Assembly: GCF_002885975.1 (NCBI RefSeq)
Contig: NZ_POSP01000001.1
Span: 372,001-436,000, forward strand
DNA length: 64,000 nucleotides
From: Paucibacter aquatile
GTDB taxonomy: Bacteria; Pseudomonadota; Gammaproteobacteria; Burkholderiales; Burkholderiaceae_C
Direction of reading: 5' to 3'
Numbering within the stretch: position 1 is the first letter of the stretch; each line of letters opens with the position of its first letter. The notes beneath the pieces are model-generated. The model saw only the letters and a list, made by a program, of their open reading frames with translations, was not told where the DNA came from and ran no database searches. A program made the translations under genes and the position numbers. This document shows positions 42,294 through 51,371 of the stretch, one piece after another.

Positions 42294-42309
42294 CGTGACG
42301 CAAGTCACG
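42294..42309 (-). promoter_or_regulatory. CRP/FNR-type operator before PEP-CTERM gene
   Basis: The perfect palindrome CGTGACGCAAGTCACG (GTGA-N6-TCAC core) lies 66 nt upstream of the PEP-CTERM start. Half-sites and spacing equal those at 31231-31246. Confidence 0.55.
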
Positions 42310-42313
42310 GAAA

Positions 42314-42331
42314 GGGGGGAAGCACTAGGAG
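42314..42331 (-). promoter_or_regulatory. CYCCTAG-N5-CCCCC box
   Basis: On the minus strand CTCCTAG, TGCTT, CCCCCC, immediately upstream of the CRP-type palindrome. A matching box in the same orientation lies before the PEP-CTERM gene at 63055. Its function is unknown. Confidence 0.4.
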
Positions 42332-42420
42332 TGAAGTGCCTGTCCTGAAAACGCGGGATGCGGGATCACCGGATTGCGAGCGGTCGATATTTGTGCCATG
42401 TCGAGCGCGGCGTTATGAGT

Positions 42421-45400
42421 TCAGTGAAAGTCGCGGCTGCCCACGTCCTTGCCCAGGCGGCCCAGCAGCGGGGTCAGGTCTTGCACGCGGCGGGCGATCA
42501 GATTGCGCACGCCGTTCTCGTACTGCCACTGGCCCTGTACCGCCAGCAGCCGGGCCACCAGGATGGTGCGGCGGAAGGCGGCGTAGACATCCGGCCAGAC
42601 GATCACCTGCACGCTGCCGCTCTCGTCTTCCAGGCTGATGAAGAGCACGCCCTTGGCCGTCTGCGGGCGCTGGCGCACGGTGACCAGGCCGCAGGCCTGG
42701 GCCGACTGGCCGCTGCGCCAGGCGCGCAGCTCCTGCGCATTGCGGTAGCCCAGGCGTGCCAGCCGGGGCCGCAGCAGGGCCAGCGGATGGCTGCGCAGGC
42801 TCAGGCCCAGGGCGGCGTAGTCCCAGACCACCTCTTCGCCCTCGGCGGCCGCCGGCAGGTCCAGCTCCTCCTCGGCGGCATAGGCCTGGCGCAAGAGCGG
42901 CGGCTGGGCGCGCAGGGCCGAGGCCTGCCAGACCTGCTGGCGGCGGTGGCCGGCCAGGCTTTGCAAGGCATCGGCCGCGGCCAGCTGCTGCAGCTCCTGC
43001 TGGTCCAGGCTGGCGCGCAGGGCCAGGTCTTGCGTGTCCACAAACCGCCCCTCAGCGGCTCGCGCGGCCTCGATGCGCAGGGCCGCCGCCCGGCTCAGAC
43101 CGTGTACCAGATGCAGGCCCAGGCGCACGGCCGGCTGCACGCCGTCGTCCAGGCGCTCGGCGGGCTCGGGCGCCTCGGGATGCTCCAGGCTGCTCAGCCA
43201 GCCGCCGTGGTTGACATCGCTGGGCCGCACCTCGATGCGGTGGCGGCGGGCGTCCTGCACCAGCTGGCTGGGGGTGTAGAAACCCAGCGGCTGCGAGTTC
43301 AGCAGGGCGCAGAGAAAGGCCGCCGGTTCATGGCGCTTGATCCAGCAGGACACATACGTCAGCAGGGCGAAGCTGGCCGCATGCGACTCGGGGAAGCCGT
43401 AGGAGGCAAAGCCCTTGATCTGGCGGAAGATGGCCTCGGCAAACGCGTCCTCGTAGCCGCGTTCGCGCATGCCGCTGAGGATCTTCTCGTGGAAGCGGGC
43501 CAGGTCACCGGGCCGCTTCCAGGCGGCCATGGCGCGGCGCAGCTGGTCGGCCTCGCCGGGGCTGAAGCCGGCGGCGATCATGGCCACCTGCATCACCTGC
43601 TCCTGGAAGATGGGGATGCCGCAGGTGCGCTCAAGCGCGGCGCGCAGATCGTCTTTCGGATACTTGATTTGCCCGGGCGGCAGGGCGCGGTTCTGCAAAT
43701 AGGGGTGGACCATGCCGCCTTCGATGGGCCCGGGCCGCACGATGGCCACCTCGATCACCAGGTCGTAAAAGCAGCGCGGCCGCAGGCGCGGCAGCATGGA
43801 CATCTGCGCGCGTGATTCGATCTGGAACACCCCCACCGTGTCGGCGCGGCAGATCATGTCGTAGGTGGGCTTGTCGTCGGCCGGCACATCGCTCATGCCG
43901 AAGGGCTGGGCAGCCGGGTAGCCGCGCAAGCGGCTGATCAGGGCGAAGCTGCGCTGCAGGGCGCTGAGCATGCCAAGGGCCAGCACATCGACCTTCATCA
44001 GGCCCAGGGCGTCGATGTCGTCCTTGTCCCACTCGATCACGGTGCGCTCGGTCATGGCCGCGTTCTCGATCGGCACCAGGCGCGAGAGCGGGCCGGCCGT
44101 CAGCACAAAGCCGCCCGGGTGTTGGCTCAGGTGGCGCGGCATGCCCATCAGCTGGCGGGTGAGCCGCACCAGCTGGCGGATCTGCAGGTCCTGAGGGTCG
44201 AAGCCCAGCTCCTGCTGCAGCTGGGCCAGGCGATCGTCGGGCAGGGATTCCTCGCTCCAGCCATGGTGGTCGCCGGCTAGCTTCTCGACCAGGGCCTCAT
44301 CCAGCCCCAGGGCGCGGCCGACATCGCGGATGGCGCTGCGCGGCCGGTAGCTGATCACCACGGCGGTCAGCGCGGCGCGTTCGCGGCCGTATTTGCGGTA
44401 GAGGTACTGGATCACCTCCTCGCGCCGCTCGTGTTCGAAATCGACGTCGATGTCGGGCGGCTCGTTGCGCTCGCGGCTGATGAAGCGCTCGAACAGCAGG
44501 CTGCTGCGCGCCGGGTCCACTTCCGTGATGAAGAGGCAGTAACAGACCACGCTGTTGGCCGCCGAGCCGCGGCCCTGGCAGAGGATGTCCACGCTGCGCG
44601 CGAAGGCGACGACATCGGCCACGGTCAGGAAGTAATGCTCGTAGCCCAGCTCCTGGATCAGGGCCAGCTCATGCTCGATCTGCGCGCGCAGCTCGGGCTT
44701 GATGCCATGGGGCCAGCGGCGGGCCGCACCGGCCTCAGTCAAGGCGCGCAGATGGCTGCTCGGCGTGGCGCCTTCGGGCACGACTTCGGCCGGGTATTGG
44801 TAGCGGATCTCCTGGAGCGAGAACTGACATTGCGCCGCCACCCGCAAGGTCTCGGCCAGCAGGGCCGGCGGGTAGAGCTGGCCCAGGCGCAGGCGGCTGC
44901 GCAGATGGCGCTCGGCATTGGCCTGCAGCTGGTGGCCGCAGGCGGCGATGGGGCGGTTCAGCCGGGTGGCGGTCAGCACATCCTGCAAGGCCTTGCGCGA
45001 GCGCCGGTGCATGTGCACATCGCCGGCCGCCACCAGGGGCAGGGCCGTCTGCTCGGACAGCTGGCCCAGGCGCTGCAGCCAGAGCTCGTCGCCCAGCTCG
45101 CGCAGCAGCTCGACACCGATCCAGGCCTGGCCGGTGAAATGGCGCAGCAGCCAGCGCGCCGGGATCAGCAGCTCTTCGTCGCTGGCCTCGCGCGGCGGCA
45201 GCAGCAGGGCCAGGCAGTCGGCCAGCTCGCCGCGCTGGGCCGTCTCTTGCAGCCGCGCCCAGCTCAGGCGGTAGCTGCCCTTGGTGGCGCTGCGGCGCAG
45301 GCCGGTGATGAACTGGCAGAGGTTGCCGTAGCCCTCGAGATGGCGCGCCAGCAGCACCAGCTTGAACCTCACTGGGTCGGGGGTGGTCTCGGGCGGCCCG

Positions 45401-45678
45401 GGCGGCGCCTGCGCCAGCCGGCGCACGCTGAACTCGGCGCCGATCAGCAGCTTCAGCTCGGGCTCCCCGGTGACCGGGTCGCGCGGCAGGGCCTGGGCCG
45501 CCACATGGGCGCGCACCACGCCGGCCAGCGAGCATTCGTCGGTCAGGGCCAGGGCGGCATAACCCTGCTCATGCGCGCGCTCCACCAGCTCGCCCGGCGT
45601 GGAGGCGCCGCGCAGAAAGGAGTAGTTGCTGAGCGCATGCAGCTCGGCATAGGCGGGCAGCAGGCTTGATTTTTTCAT
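42421..45678 (-). CDS. dnaE2: Error-prone DNA polymerase DnaE2 (ImuC)
   Basis: 1085 residues from the ATG at 45678. An N-terminal PHP domain (YAELHALSNYSFLRGAS) is followed by the C-family polymerase core. Its GRGSAANSVVCYCL, PPDIDVDFEHERREEV (catalytic Asp pair) and HPGGFVLT are conserved. A helix-hairpin-helix and an OB fold (VTVRQRPQTAKGVLFISLEDESGSVQVI) lie at the C-terminus. It carries out translesion synthesis with ImuA and ImuB after DNA damage. Its start overlaps the imuB stop by 4 nt. Confidence 0.96.
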   Translation of the reverse strand: MKKSSLLPAYAELHALSNYSFLRGASTPGELVERAHEQGYAALALTDECSLAGVVRAHVAAQALPRDPVTGEPELKLLIGAEFSVRRLAQAPPGPPETTPDPVRFKLVLLARHLEGYGNLCQFITGLRRSATKGSYRLSWARLQETAQRGELADCLALLLPPREASDEELLIPARWLLRHFTGQAWIGVELLRELGDELWLQRLGQLSEQTALPLVAAGDVHMHRRSRKALQDVLTATRLNRPIAACGHQLQANAERHLRSRLRLGQLYPPALLAETLRVAAQCQFSLQEIRYQYPAEVVPEGATPSSHLRALTEAGAARRWPHGIKPELRAQIEHELALIQELGYEHYFLTVADVVAFARSVDILCQGRGSAANSVVCYCLFITEVDPARSSLLFERFISRERNEPPDIDVDFEHERREEVIQYLYRKYGRERAALTAVVISYRPRSAIRDVGRALGLDEALVEKLAGDHHGWSEESLPDDRLAQLQQELGFDPQDLQIRQLVRLTRQLMGMPRHLSQHPGGFVLTAGPLSRLVPIENAAMTERTVIEWDKDDIDALGLMKVDVLALGMLSALQRSFALISRLRGYPAAQPFGMSDVPADDKPTYDMICRADTVGVFQIESRAQMSMLPRLRPRCFYDLVIEVAIVRPGPIEGGMVHPYLQNRALPPGQIKYPKDDLRAALERTCGIPIFQEQVMQVAMIAAGFSPGEADQLRRAMAAWKRPGDLARFHEKILSGMRERGYEDAFAEAIFRQIKGFASYGFPESHAASFALLTYVSCWIKRHEPAAFLCALLNSQPLGFYTPSQLVQDARRHRIEVRPSDVNHGGWLSSLEHPEAPEPAERLDDGVQPAVRLGLHLVHGLSRAAALRIEAARAAEGRFVDTQDLALRASLDQQELQQLAAADALQSLAGHRRQQVWQASALRAQPPLLRQAYAAEEELDLPAAAEGEEVVWDYAALGLSLRSHPLALLRPRLARLGYRNAQELRAWRSGQSAQACGLVTVRQRPQTAKGVLFISLEDESGSVQVIVWPDVYAAFRRTILVARLLAVQGQWQYENGVRNLIARRVQDLTPLLGRLGKDVGSRDFH

Positions 45679-47075
45679 GCGAACAGCCCGTGCAGAAACC
45701 AGCCTTCTTCTTCGCTGCTCAGGCGCTGCTGGAAGATCCACAGCAGGCCGGCCTGCGGGCTGCTGGCCAGGAAGTAATCGCGCTGCTGGTGCAGCGAGCT
45801 CTGGCCGTCGGCCGCCGGTTGCCACCAACCGCCCTCGATGCGCTGCGGCCCGGCCAGCAGTTGCAGCGCTGCGCCGCCGTAGACCGGCTGGTCCTGGCGC
45901 AGGCTCAGTCGCAGCGGCGGCGCCAGCAGCCAGGTCGGCTGTGGGCAGAGCGGCAGGGCCTCTGGCGCAGCGGCTGAGGCCGCCGTGTGGGGTGGGCTTT
46001 CGTTCCATGCCACCCAGCGCTGCATCTGTTCCAGCCGGTGGTCCTGCTGCAGCTGGCCGCAGCGCACAGCCTGTGCGCCGAGGCGGATGCTCAGGCGCAT
46101 CAGCAGCTGCTCCAGCGGTTCCTTGGCCTGCTCGGGCCCGGCCGGCAGCAGGCTGGCGCTGCGCTCTTCCAGGGCCCGCACTTCGCCGGCCTGCAGGCTC
46201 AGCTCGGCCACCGGCGCGGCCAGCTCCAGGCGCAGCAGGTGCTCGTGCAGCAGGCGCGAGAGCTGGCCGAAATCGCGCGTCAGCGCGGCGCTGTGCACGA
46301 GCAGCCGGCCGCCCGGGCCGATGTCGCGCGCCCGCATGGCGTCATGGGCCCAGGCCAGCTCGAAGGCCTCGATGCCGGCGTGGCGCGCCGCCAGCCAGGC
46401 GCAGAGCTGGCGCAGCAGCTCCTGGGCGTGCTGCAGCAAGGCCAGGGCGTTGTCCAGGCGCTGCGGCAGCTCCAGCTTGGCTTGGAACTGCTCGGGCGCA
46501 GTGATCCAGGCATGGGCTTGGGGTGCCTGGCCATAGGCCTGGTCCAGGGCGCGAAGAAGCCCCGGGCCGAAACGCCGGCTCAGGGCGGCCCGCGGCAGGC
46601 GGCGCACATCGCCCAGCGTGCGGCAGCCCAGGCGCGCCAGCATGGGCGATTGCGCCTGCGCGGCGCTGAGGGTGAACAGCGGCAGCGGGTCCAGCAGGCT
46701 GGCCAGGGGGGCGGACAGGCCATCGGCCCGCACGCAGGCCTCACCCGGTGCCCCCGCCGCCCCCGGCTGCGCCAGCGCCCCGCGCGCCAGCGCCAGGGCC
46801 GCCAACGCGGTGGGCGCCCAGGCCAGGGCGGCCAGGCTCAGGCCGGCGTCGCCGATCCGCGCCGCCACCCGCTGGTGCAAGGCCTCGGGCCCGCCAAACA
46901 GGCGCAGGCTGGCGGCCACCTCCAGCACCACGGCCTCCTCCAGCGCCGCCACCCTTGGCGAGAACTGCAGCGCCCACCAGGCCAGGGCTGGGGCTGCGGC
47001 TTCGTGCCGGGGGTGGCTCGGGGCAGTGGCCTCATCCGGCGGCGCGGGCGGGCTGAGCAGGGCGAGCCAGTGCAT
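45675..47075 (-). CDS. imuB: ImuB, Y-family polymerase-like protein
   Basis: 466 residues. The fold is that of Y-family polymerases (LEEAVVLEVAASLRLFGG, LARLGCRTLGDVRRLPRAALSRRFG), but members of the ImuB family lack the catalytic acidic residues and act as a hub linking DnaE2, ImuA and the beta clamp. It overlaps the end of imuA by 44 nt and dnaE2 by 4 nt, so all three are translationally linked. Confidence 0.93.
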   Translation of the reverse strand: MHWLALLSPPAPPDEATAPSHPRHEAAAPALAWWALQFSPRVAALEEAVVLEVAASLRLFGGPEALHQRVAARIGDAGLSLAALAWAPTALAALALARGALAQPGAAGAPGEACVRADGLSAPLASLLDPLPLFTLSAAQAQSPMLARLGCRTLGDVRRLPRAALSRRFGPGLLRALDQAYGQAPQAHAWITAPEQFQAKLELPQRLDNALALLQHAQELLRQLCAWLAARHAGIEAFELAWAHDAMRARDIGPGGRLLVHSAALTRDFGQLSRLLHEHLLRLELAAPVAELSLQAGEVRALEERSASLLPAGPEQAKEPLEQLLMRLSIRLGAQAVRCGQLQQDHRLEQMQRWVAWNESPPHTAASAAAPEALPLCPQPTWLLAPPLRLSLRQDQPVYGGAALQLLAGPQRIEGGWWQPAADGQSSLHQQRDYFLASSPQAGLLWIFQQRLSSEEEGWFLHGLFA

Positions 47076-47976
47076 GAGGCGAGGGCGCCGCGGGGCGCGG
47101 CGCTTGCAGAACCGGGGGCGTGTTGGGTGCCAGGCTCGGGCGTCCGAGGCCGCGCGCCAGCATGGTGGCCGTCAGCACCCGCTCCAGGCCCGAGGGCAGG
47201 GCGGGCAGCTGCAGCAGGCCTTCGAAAGCCGGGCCGCGCCGTTTCAGGATGCGCAGCTGCAGATCGGCCAGCTCCTGCTGCGGCTTGCGCGCGCCCAGGG
47301 CCAGGTCCAGATGCAGGCGCAGCGGCGCGGCCGAGGACTGCGCCGCCGCCGCCTCGGGCCGGAACAGGAACAGCGGCGCGTCCAGGCCCAGGGCCTGGGT
47401 CTGTAGGCGGCGCAGTTGCTCGGGCCGCAGTTTCGGCAACCAGAGCAGCAGGGCGGCGGCGGCATTCGATTTGATCGCCTGCTCGGCCGCCCAGAGCTGC
47501 TGCTGCGGGGTCTCTGGCGCCAGCCAGATCAGCTGTTGTGGCGCCAGGCCGGCGGCTTGCAAACCCGGCAGATGCGGAATCAGCGGAGGGTTGATCAGCA
47601 GCAGCGGCCGCTGTTGTTGCGCGCGCGGGGCGCTGGGCTTGCGCGCCCGGCCTCGGCCACGCGAGGCGGGGGCTGCTGCCTGCGGCTCGGCCAGCAGCCC
47701 GCGCAGCGCCGGCAGCAGCAAACGCCACTCCAGATGCAGGCCCGGCGGGCAGAGGAGTTCACTGAGGCTGTGCGTGGGCCAGCCGCCGCCGGGCAGTTCG
47801 GCGTCCAGGGCGGCAAAGCCGCTGCTCAGGCAGGGGCTGCTGCTGGCGCCCAGGCTGCTGGCCCGCCAGACCTGCTGCTCCAGCAAGCGAGCCTCGCGCT
47901 CGGCCAGCCGCGCCGGCGCTGCTGACGGCAGGGCCGGCATCGACGCGGGTGGAGCGTTGACGAGAGGGGTGAACAT
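47032..47976 (-). CDS. imuA: ImuA, RecA-like translesion synthesis protein
   Basis: 314 residues. The protein resembles SulA/RecA-fold ImuA: SSGFAALDAELPGGGWP, LSELLCPPGLHLEW and LLLINPPLIPHLPGLQAAGL are typical. It interacts with RecA and ImuB in the mutasome. The last 40 residues are Pro/Ala-rich. It is first in the imuA-imuB-dnaE2 cassette. A perfect LexA box lies 134 nt upstream of the start codon. Confidence 0.9.
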   Translation of the reverse strand: MFTPLVNAPPASMPALPSAAPARLAEREARLLEQQVWRASSLGASSSPCLSSGFAALDAELPGGGWPTHSLSELLCPPGLHLEWRLLLPALRGLLAEPQAAAPASRGRGRARKPSAPRAQQQRPLLLINPPLIPHLPGLQAAGLAPQQLIWLAPETPQQQLWAAEQAIKSNAAAALLLWLPKLRPEQLRRLQTQALGLDAPLFLFRPEAAAAQSSAAPLRLHLDLALGARKPQQELADLQLRILKRRGPAFEGLLQLPALPSGLERVLTATMLARGLGRPSLAPNTPPVLQAPRPAAPSPHALARPAQPARAAG

Positions 47977-48109
47977 GGCAAAAAGGGCGGGCGGGTGCTG
48001 TGCATGAGCGGCCGAAGGCCGGTGAGCCGGAGAACCAGGGGATGGGGCCGAAATCCAGAAGCAAGGCCGGTTCCGGCCTCGGTGTCGTGATCCAGAACGC
48101 TGGTGAGAA

Positions 48110-48125
48110 CTGTATTTTTATACAG
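48110..48125 (-). promoter_or_regulatory. LexA (SOS) box of imuA-imuB-dnaE2
   Basis: CTGTATTTTTATACAG fits CTGT-N8-ACAG exactly and has the AT-rich centre of strong E. coli-type boxes. On the minus strand it precedes imuA by 134 nt. It predicts repression by LexA and induction by DNA damage. lexA itself is not in the window. Confidence 0.92.
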
Positions 48126-48187
48126 TATACGGTCGCCGGTCCAGCGCGCCAAGCCTGCAAGCGTGATGCATGCCCGGCGCTTGAAAA

Positions 48188-48215
48188 CAGGGGGCGCGCG
48201 TGGGCGAGCGCGCCC
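48188..48215 (-). terminator. Terminator of the DegS-like protease gene
   Basis: Stem GGGCGCGC (48192-48199) pairs with GCGCGCCC (48208-48215), 8-nt loop. On the minus strand it is followed by CTGTTTTC. It separates the protease gene from the SOS promoter. Confidence 0.65.
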
Positions 48216-48311
48216 GACCGCAGGGCCCTTGGGTGGGCGCTGCGGGCGGCGGAGGCTCGGGAGGTGCGAGCGGTGGGGAGGCGAGAAGGTGGGAGCGCGC
48301 TTGGGGCCGGC

Positions 48312-49511
48312 TCAGTCCCGCTCCACCTGCGGTTTGGGCCGCTGAGCCACGGTGATGGCGATGTCCAGTTGTTGACCGGCGCGTTGCACGGTGACCTGGG
48401 TGCCGGTTTTGGGCTTGAGGGCGGAGACGGCGGCGAGCAACTGGGCCGGGGTGGCGACCGGGGTGTCGCCGACGCGGGTCAGCACATCGCCGGGTTTGAG
48501 GCCGGCCTTCGCGGCCGGGGCGTCGGCGACCACGCCGCTGATCAGCACGCCTTGCTTGACGGTGACCTTGAAGGCCTCGGCGAATTCGGGCGTCAGCTCG
48601 CGGGTCTGCACGCCGATCCAGCCGCGGGCGACCTGGCCATCGCGGATCAGCGACTCCATCACCTGGCGCGCGGTGCTGACCGGAATGGCGAAGCCGATGC
48701 CCAGGCTGCCGCCGCTGCGCGAGAAGATGGCGGTGTTGATGCCGACTAGGTTTCCTTCGGCGTCGACCAGGGCGCCGCCCGAGTTGCCGGGGTTGATGGC
48801 GGCATCGGTCTGAATGAAATTCTCGAAGGTGTTGATGCCCAGCTGGTTGCGACCCAGGGCGCTGACGATGCCTGAAGTGACCGTCTGGCCGACATTGAAG
48901 GGGTTGCCGATGGCCAGCACCACATCACCCACTTCCAGGCTCTCGGCATGGCCGAGCTGGATCACGGGCAGGCGCTCGAGTGCGATCTTGAGCACGGCGA
49001 CATCGGTCTCCGGGTCGCTGCCGACCAGGGTGGCGCGGGCCTGGCGGCCGTCGCTGAGCATGACCTCGATGTCCGAGGCGCCTTCGATCACATGGTTGTT
49101 GGTGAGCAGATAGCCGTCGGCCGAGACGATCACGCCCGAGCCCAGGCCGGTCTGCGGCCGCTCAGACGGCTGACCCCGGCCGCGTGGGCCGAAATGGAAG
49201 CGGAACCAGGGGTCGTTGCTGTCGGCCGTGCGGCTGGGCGCCTTGCTGGCGGTGATGCTGACCACGGCCGGCGCGGCGCGGCGTGCGGCCAGGGCATAGC
49301 CGCTGCGTGCCGGGGCGGAGGCGCCGCTGGCTGCCGGCGCGGCCGGGCTGGGTTCGGCGATCTTGAACAGGGGCAGGCTGGCGGCCGGGCCACCGGCGCT
49401 GCCCGCGAGGCCGCGGCCTTGCAGCCATTGCGGTTTCAGGGTGCTGACCACGAAGAGCAGGGCCAGCACCACCGTGGTGGCCTGAGCGAAAATCAACCAA
49501 AGTCTGCGCAC
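48312..49511 (-). CDS. Membrane-anchored HtrA/DegS-like serine protease
   Basis: 399 residues from a GTG at 49511 (AGGAG 8 nt upstream). The N-terminal segment LIFAQATTVVLALLFVVSTL is an uncleaved anchor. The trypsin domain (about 105-290) has His in TNNHVIEG, Asp in DPETDVAVLKI and Ser in NPGNSGGALVD. One PDZ domain follows (about 300-395, ISGVVADAPAAKAGLKPGDVL). A single PDZ and an anchor point to DegS-like regulated proteolysis of an anti-sigma factor or to quality control in the periplasm. It is divergent from the Nif3 gene (37 nt apart). Confidence 0.92.
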   Translation of the reverse strand: MRRLWLIFAQATTVVLALLFVVSTLKPQWLQGRGLAGSAGGPAASLPLFKIAEPSPAAPAASGASAPARSGYALAARRAAPAVVSITASKAPSRTADSNDPWFRFHFGPRGRGQPSERPQTGLGSGVIVSADGYLLTNNHVIEGASDIEVMLSDGRQARATLVGSDPETDVAVLKIALERLPVIQLGHAESLEVGDVVLAIGNPFNVGQTVTSGIVSALGRNQLGINTFENFIQTDAAINPGNSGGALVDAEGNLVGINTAIFSRSGGSLGIGFAIPVSTARQVMESLIRDGQVARGWIGVQTRELTPEFAEAFKVTVKQGVLISGVVADAPAAKAGLKPGDVLTRVGDTPVATPAQLLAAVSALKPKTGTQVTVQRAGQQLDIAITVAQRPKPQVERD

Positions 49512-49548
49512 TACAACAACTCCTCTTCCGAACCCGAGCGGCCCACCG

Positions 49549-50298
49549 ATGACTTCACGACACAGCCTGGAACGACATCTCCATATGGAGCTCAATGTCG
49601 ACCGTTTCAAGGATTATGGGCCGAACGGTTTGCAGGTGGAGGGGCGGGCCGAGGTGCGCCATCTGGTCTGCGGCGTGACGGCCAGCCTGGCCTTGATCGA
49701 GGCGGCGATTGCCGCCGGGGCCGATGCCATCCTGGTCCACCACGGCCTGTTCTGGCGCGGCCAGGACGGCCGCGTCACTGGTTGGATGAAGCAGCGCCTG
49801 GCGCGCCTGCTGGCTGCCGATGTCAGCCTGCTGGCCTACCACCTGCCGCTGGACGCCCATGCCGAACTCGGCAACAACGCCCAGCTCGGCCGCGTGCTGG
49901 GCTGGCAGGCCGACGGCCGCTTCGGCGAGCAGGACCTGGGCTTCATCGGTGCGGCTGCGCAGCCTTTGAGCTTGCAGGCCCTGGGCGAGCAGATCGAGCA
50001 AGGCCTGGGCCGTGCGCCGGTGCTGGCGCCCGGTGATGGGCGGGTGCTGAAGCGCATTGCCTGGTGCACCGGTGGGGCTCAGGGTTATTTTGAACAGGCG
50101 ATTGCGGCCGGCGCCGATGTGTTCGTCACCGGCGAGATTTCCGAGCCGCAAGCCCATCTGGCCGCCGAGACCGGCGTGGCCTTCATCGCCGCCGGCCACC
50201 ATGCCACCGAGCGCTACGGCGTGCAGGCTCTGGGGCAGCATCTGGCCCAGCAGTTCGGCCTGAGCCAGCAGTTCATCGATCTGCCCAATCCGGCATGA
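49549..50298 (+). CDS. Nif3-like dinuclear metal centre protein
   Basis: 249 residues. YGPNGLQVEG, CGVTASLALIEAA, DAILVHHGLFW (metal His pair), AYHLPLDAH, VTGEISEP and AAGHHATERYGV are the conserved metal-binding blocks of the Nif3/YbgI hexamer. Its function is not settled; it may be a cyclohydrolase-like enzyme or a GTP cyclohydrolase 1 type 2 homologue. It overlaps pdxA by 4 nt (ATGA). Confidence 0.93.
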   Translation: MTSRHSLERHLHMELNVDRFKDYGPNGLQVEGRAEVRHLVCGVTASLALIEAAIAAGADAILVHHGLFWRGQDGRVTGWMKQRLARLLAADVSLLAYHLPLDAHAELGNNAQLGRVLGWQADGRFGEQDLGFIGAAAQPLSLQALGEQIEQGLGRAPVLAPGDGRVLKRIAWCTGGAQGYFEQAIAAGADVFVTGEISEPQAHLAAETGVAFIAAGHHATERYGVQALGQHLAQQFGLSQQFIDLPNPA

Positions 50299-51353
50299 GC
50301 ACGCTCACGTCAAGCCCGCGGCCCTTGCTGCTCAGCATGGGCGATGTCTGCGGCATCGGCCCCGAGGTGGCGGTGGCGGCCTGGGCGGCCGATCTGGATC
50401 TCAGTGGTCGCAGCGATCTCTGCCTGGTCGGCGATGTGGCCGTGCTGCGTCGGGCCCTGGGCTTCATGGGTCTGCAGGCGCCGGTGCTGCAGCTGGAATG
50501 TTTGCAGGACTTTGCCCAGCGCCCGCCCCATGCCCTGCCGGTGTGGCAACCCCCGGGCCTGGCGGTGGGTTTGGTCGATGAGGCGCTGGGCCAGATCTCG
50601 GCGCGCGCTGGTGTGGCGGCGGCCCTGTGCATCGAGGCTTCGGTGGCCGCCCTCCTGGCTGGGCAGGCTCAGTGCCTGGTGACAGCGCCCATCCACAAAG
50701 AGGCCTTGCATGCGGCCGGCGTGGATTTCCCGGGGCATACCGAGCTGCTGCAGGCGCGCTCGGTGCCGGCCGGCGCGGCCTTGCCGCCGGTGCGCATGAT
50801 GCTGGCCAATGAGGAGCTGCGCACGGTGCTGGTCACCATCCATTGCTCGCTGCGCCAGGCCATCGAGCAGATCAGCGCCGCGCGGGTGCTGGAGACGCTG
50901 CGCATCACCCACCAGGCGCTGCAGCGCATGGGCATCGCCCGGCCGCGCATCGCGGTGGCGGGCTTGAATCCGCATGCGGGCGAGGGTGGGCTGTTTGGCG
51001 ATGAGGAGATCCTGCACATCGCGCCGGCCATCCAGCAGGCCCGGGCCGAGGGCCTGGACGCCAGCGGTCCTTACGCGCCCGACACGGTCTTCATGCGCGC
51101 CCGCCATGCGGCTGGCCACCCGGGCGAGTTCGATGTGGTGGTGGCCATGACGCACGACCATGGCCTGATTCCAGTGAAGTACCTGGGCGTGGAGCAGGGC
51201 GTCAACGTGACCCTGGGTCTGCCCTTTGTGCGCACCAGCCCCGATCACGGCACGGCTTTCGATCTGGCCGGCAGCGGCCGGGCCGATCCGGCCAGCATGG
51301 CGGCGGCGATTCGCATGGCGCGGCGCTTGATGCAGCCGCCAGTGGCGACCTGA
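50295..51353 (+). CDS. pdxA: 4-hydroxythreonine-4-phosphate dehydrogenase PdxA
   Basis: 352 residues. It oxidises 4-phosphohydroxy-threonine in pyridoxal phosphate synthesis. The start motif reads MGDVCGIGPEVA where most family members have GDPAGIGPE. TAPIHKEAL, FPGHTELL, AGLNPHAGEGG, GPYAPDTVF and VAMTHDHGLIPVKYL (metal His) are present. HGTAFDLAGSGRADPASM closes the protein. The Val-Cys in the first motif is unusual but not at a metal ligand. Confidence 0.94.
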   Translation: MSTLTSSPRPLLLSMGDVCGIGPEVAVAAWAADLDLSGRSDLCLVGDVAVLRRALGFMGLQAPVLQLECLQDFAQRPPHALPVWQPPGLAVGLVDEALGQISARAGVAAALCIEASVAALLAGQAQCLVTAPIHKEALHAAGVDFPGHTELLQARSVPAGAALPPVRMMLANEELRTVLVTIHCSLRQAIEQISAARVLETLRITHQALQRMGIARPRIAVAGLNPHAGEGGLFGDEEILHIAPAIQQARAEGLDASGPYAPDTVFMRARHAAGHPGEFDVVVAMTHDHGLIPVKYLGVEQGVNVTLGLPFVRTSPDHGTAFDLAGSGRADPASMAAAIRMARRLMQPPVAT

Positions 51354-51371
51354 AAGGGCGCCCTGAGGTTT

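Larger units (their letters stand above)
47977..48311. other. Intergenic region with SOS promoter and terminator
   Basis: 335 nt without a gene. It contains the LexA box of the imuA operon (48110-48125) and, further right, the terminator of the DegS-like gene (48188-48215). The LexA-box area is the most AT-rich stretch. Confidence 0.6.
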
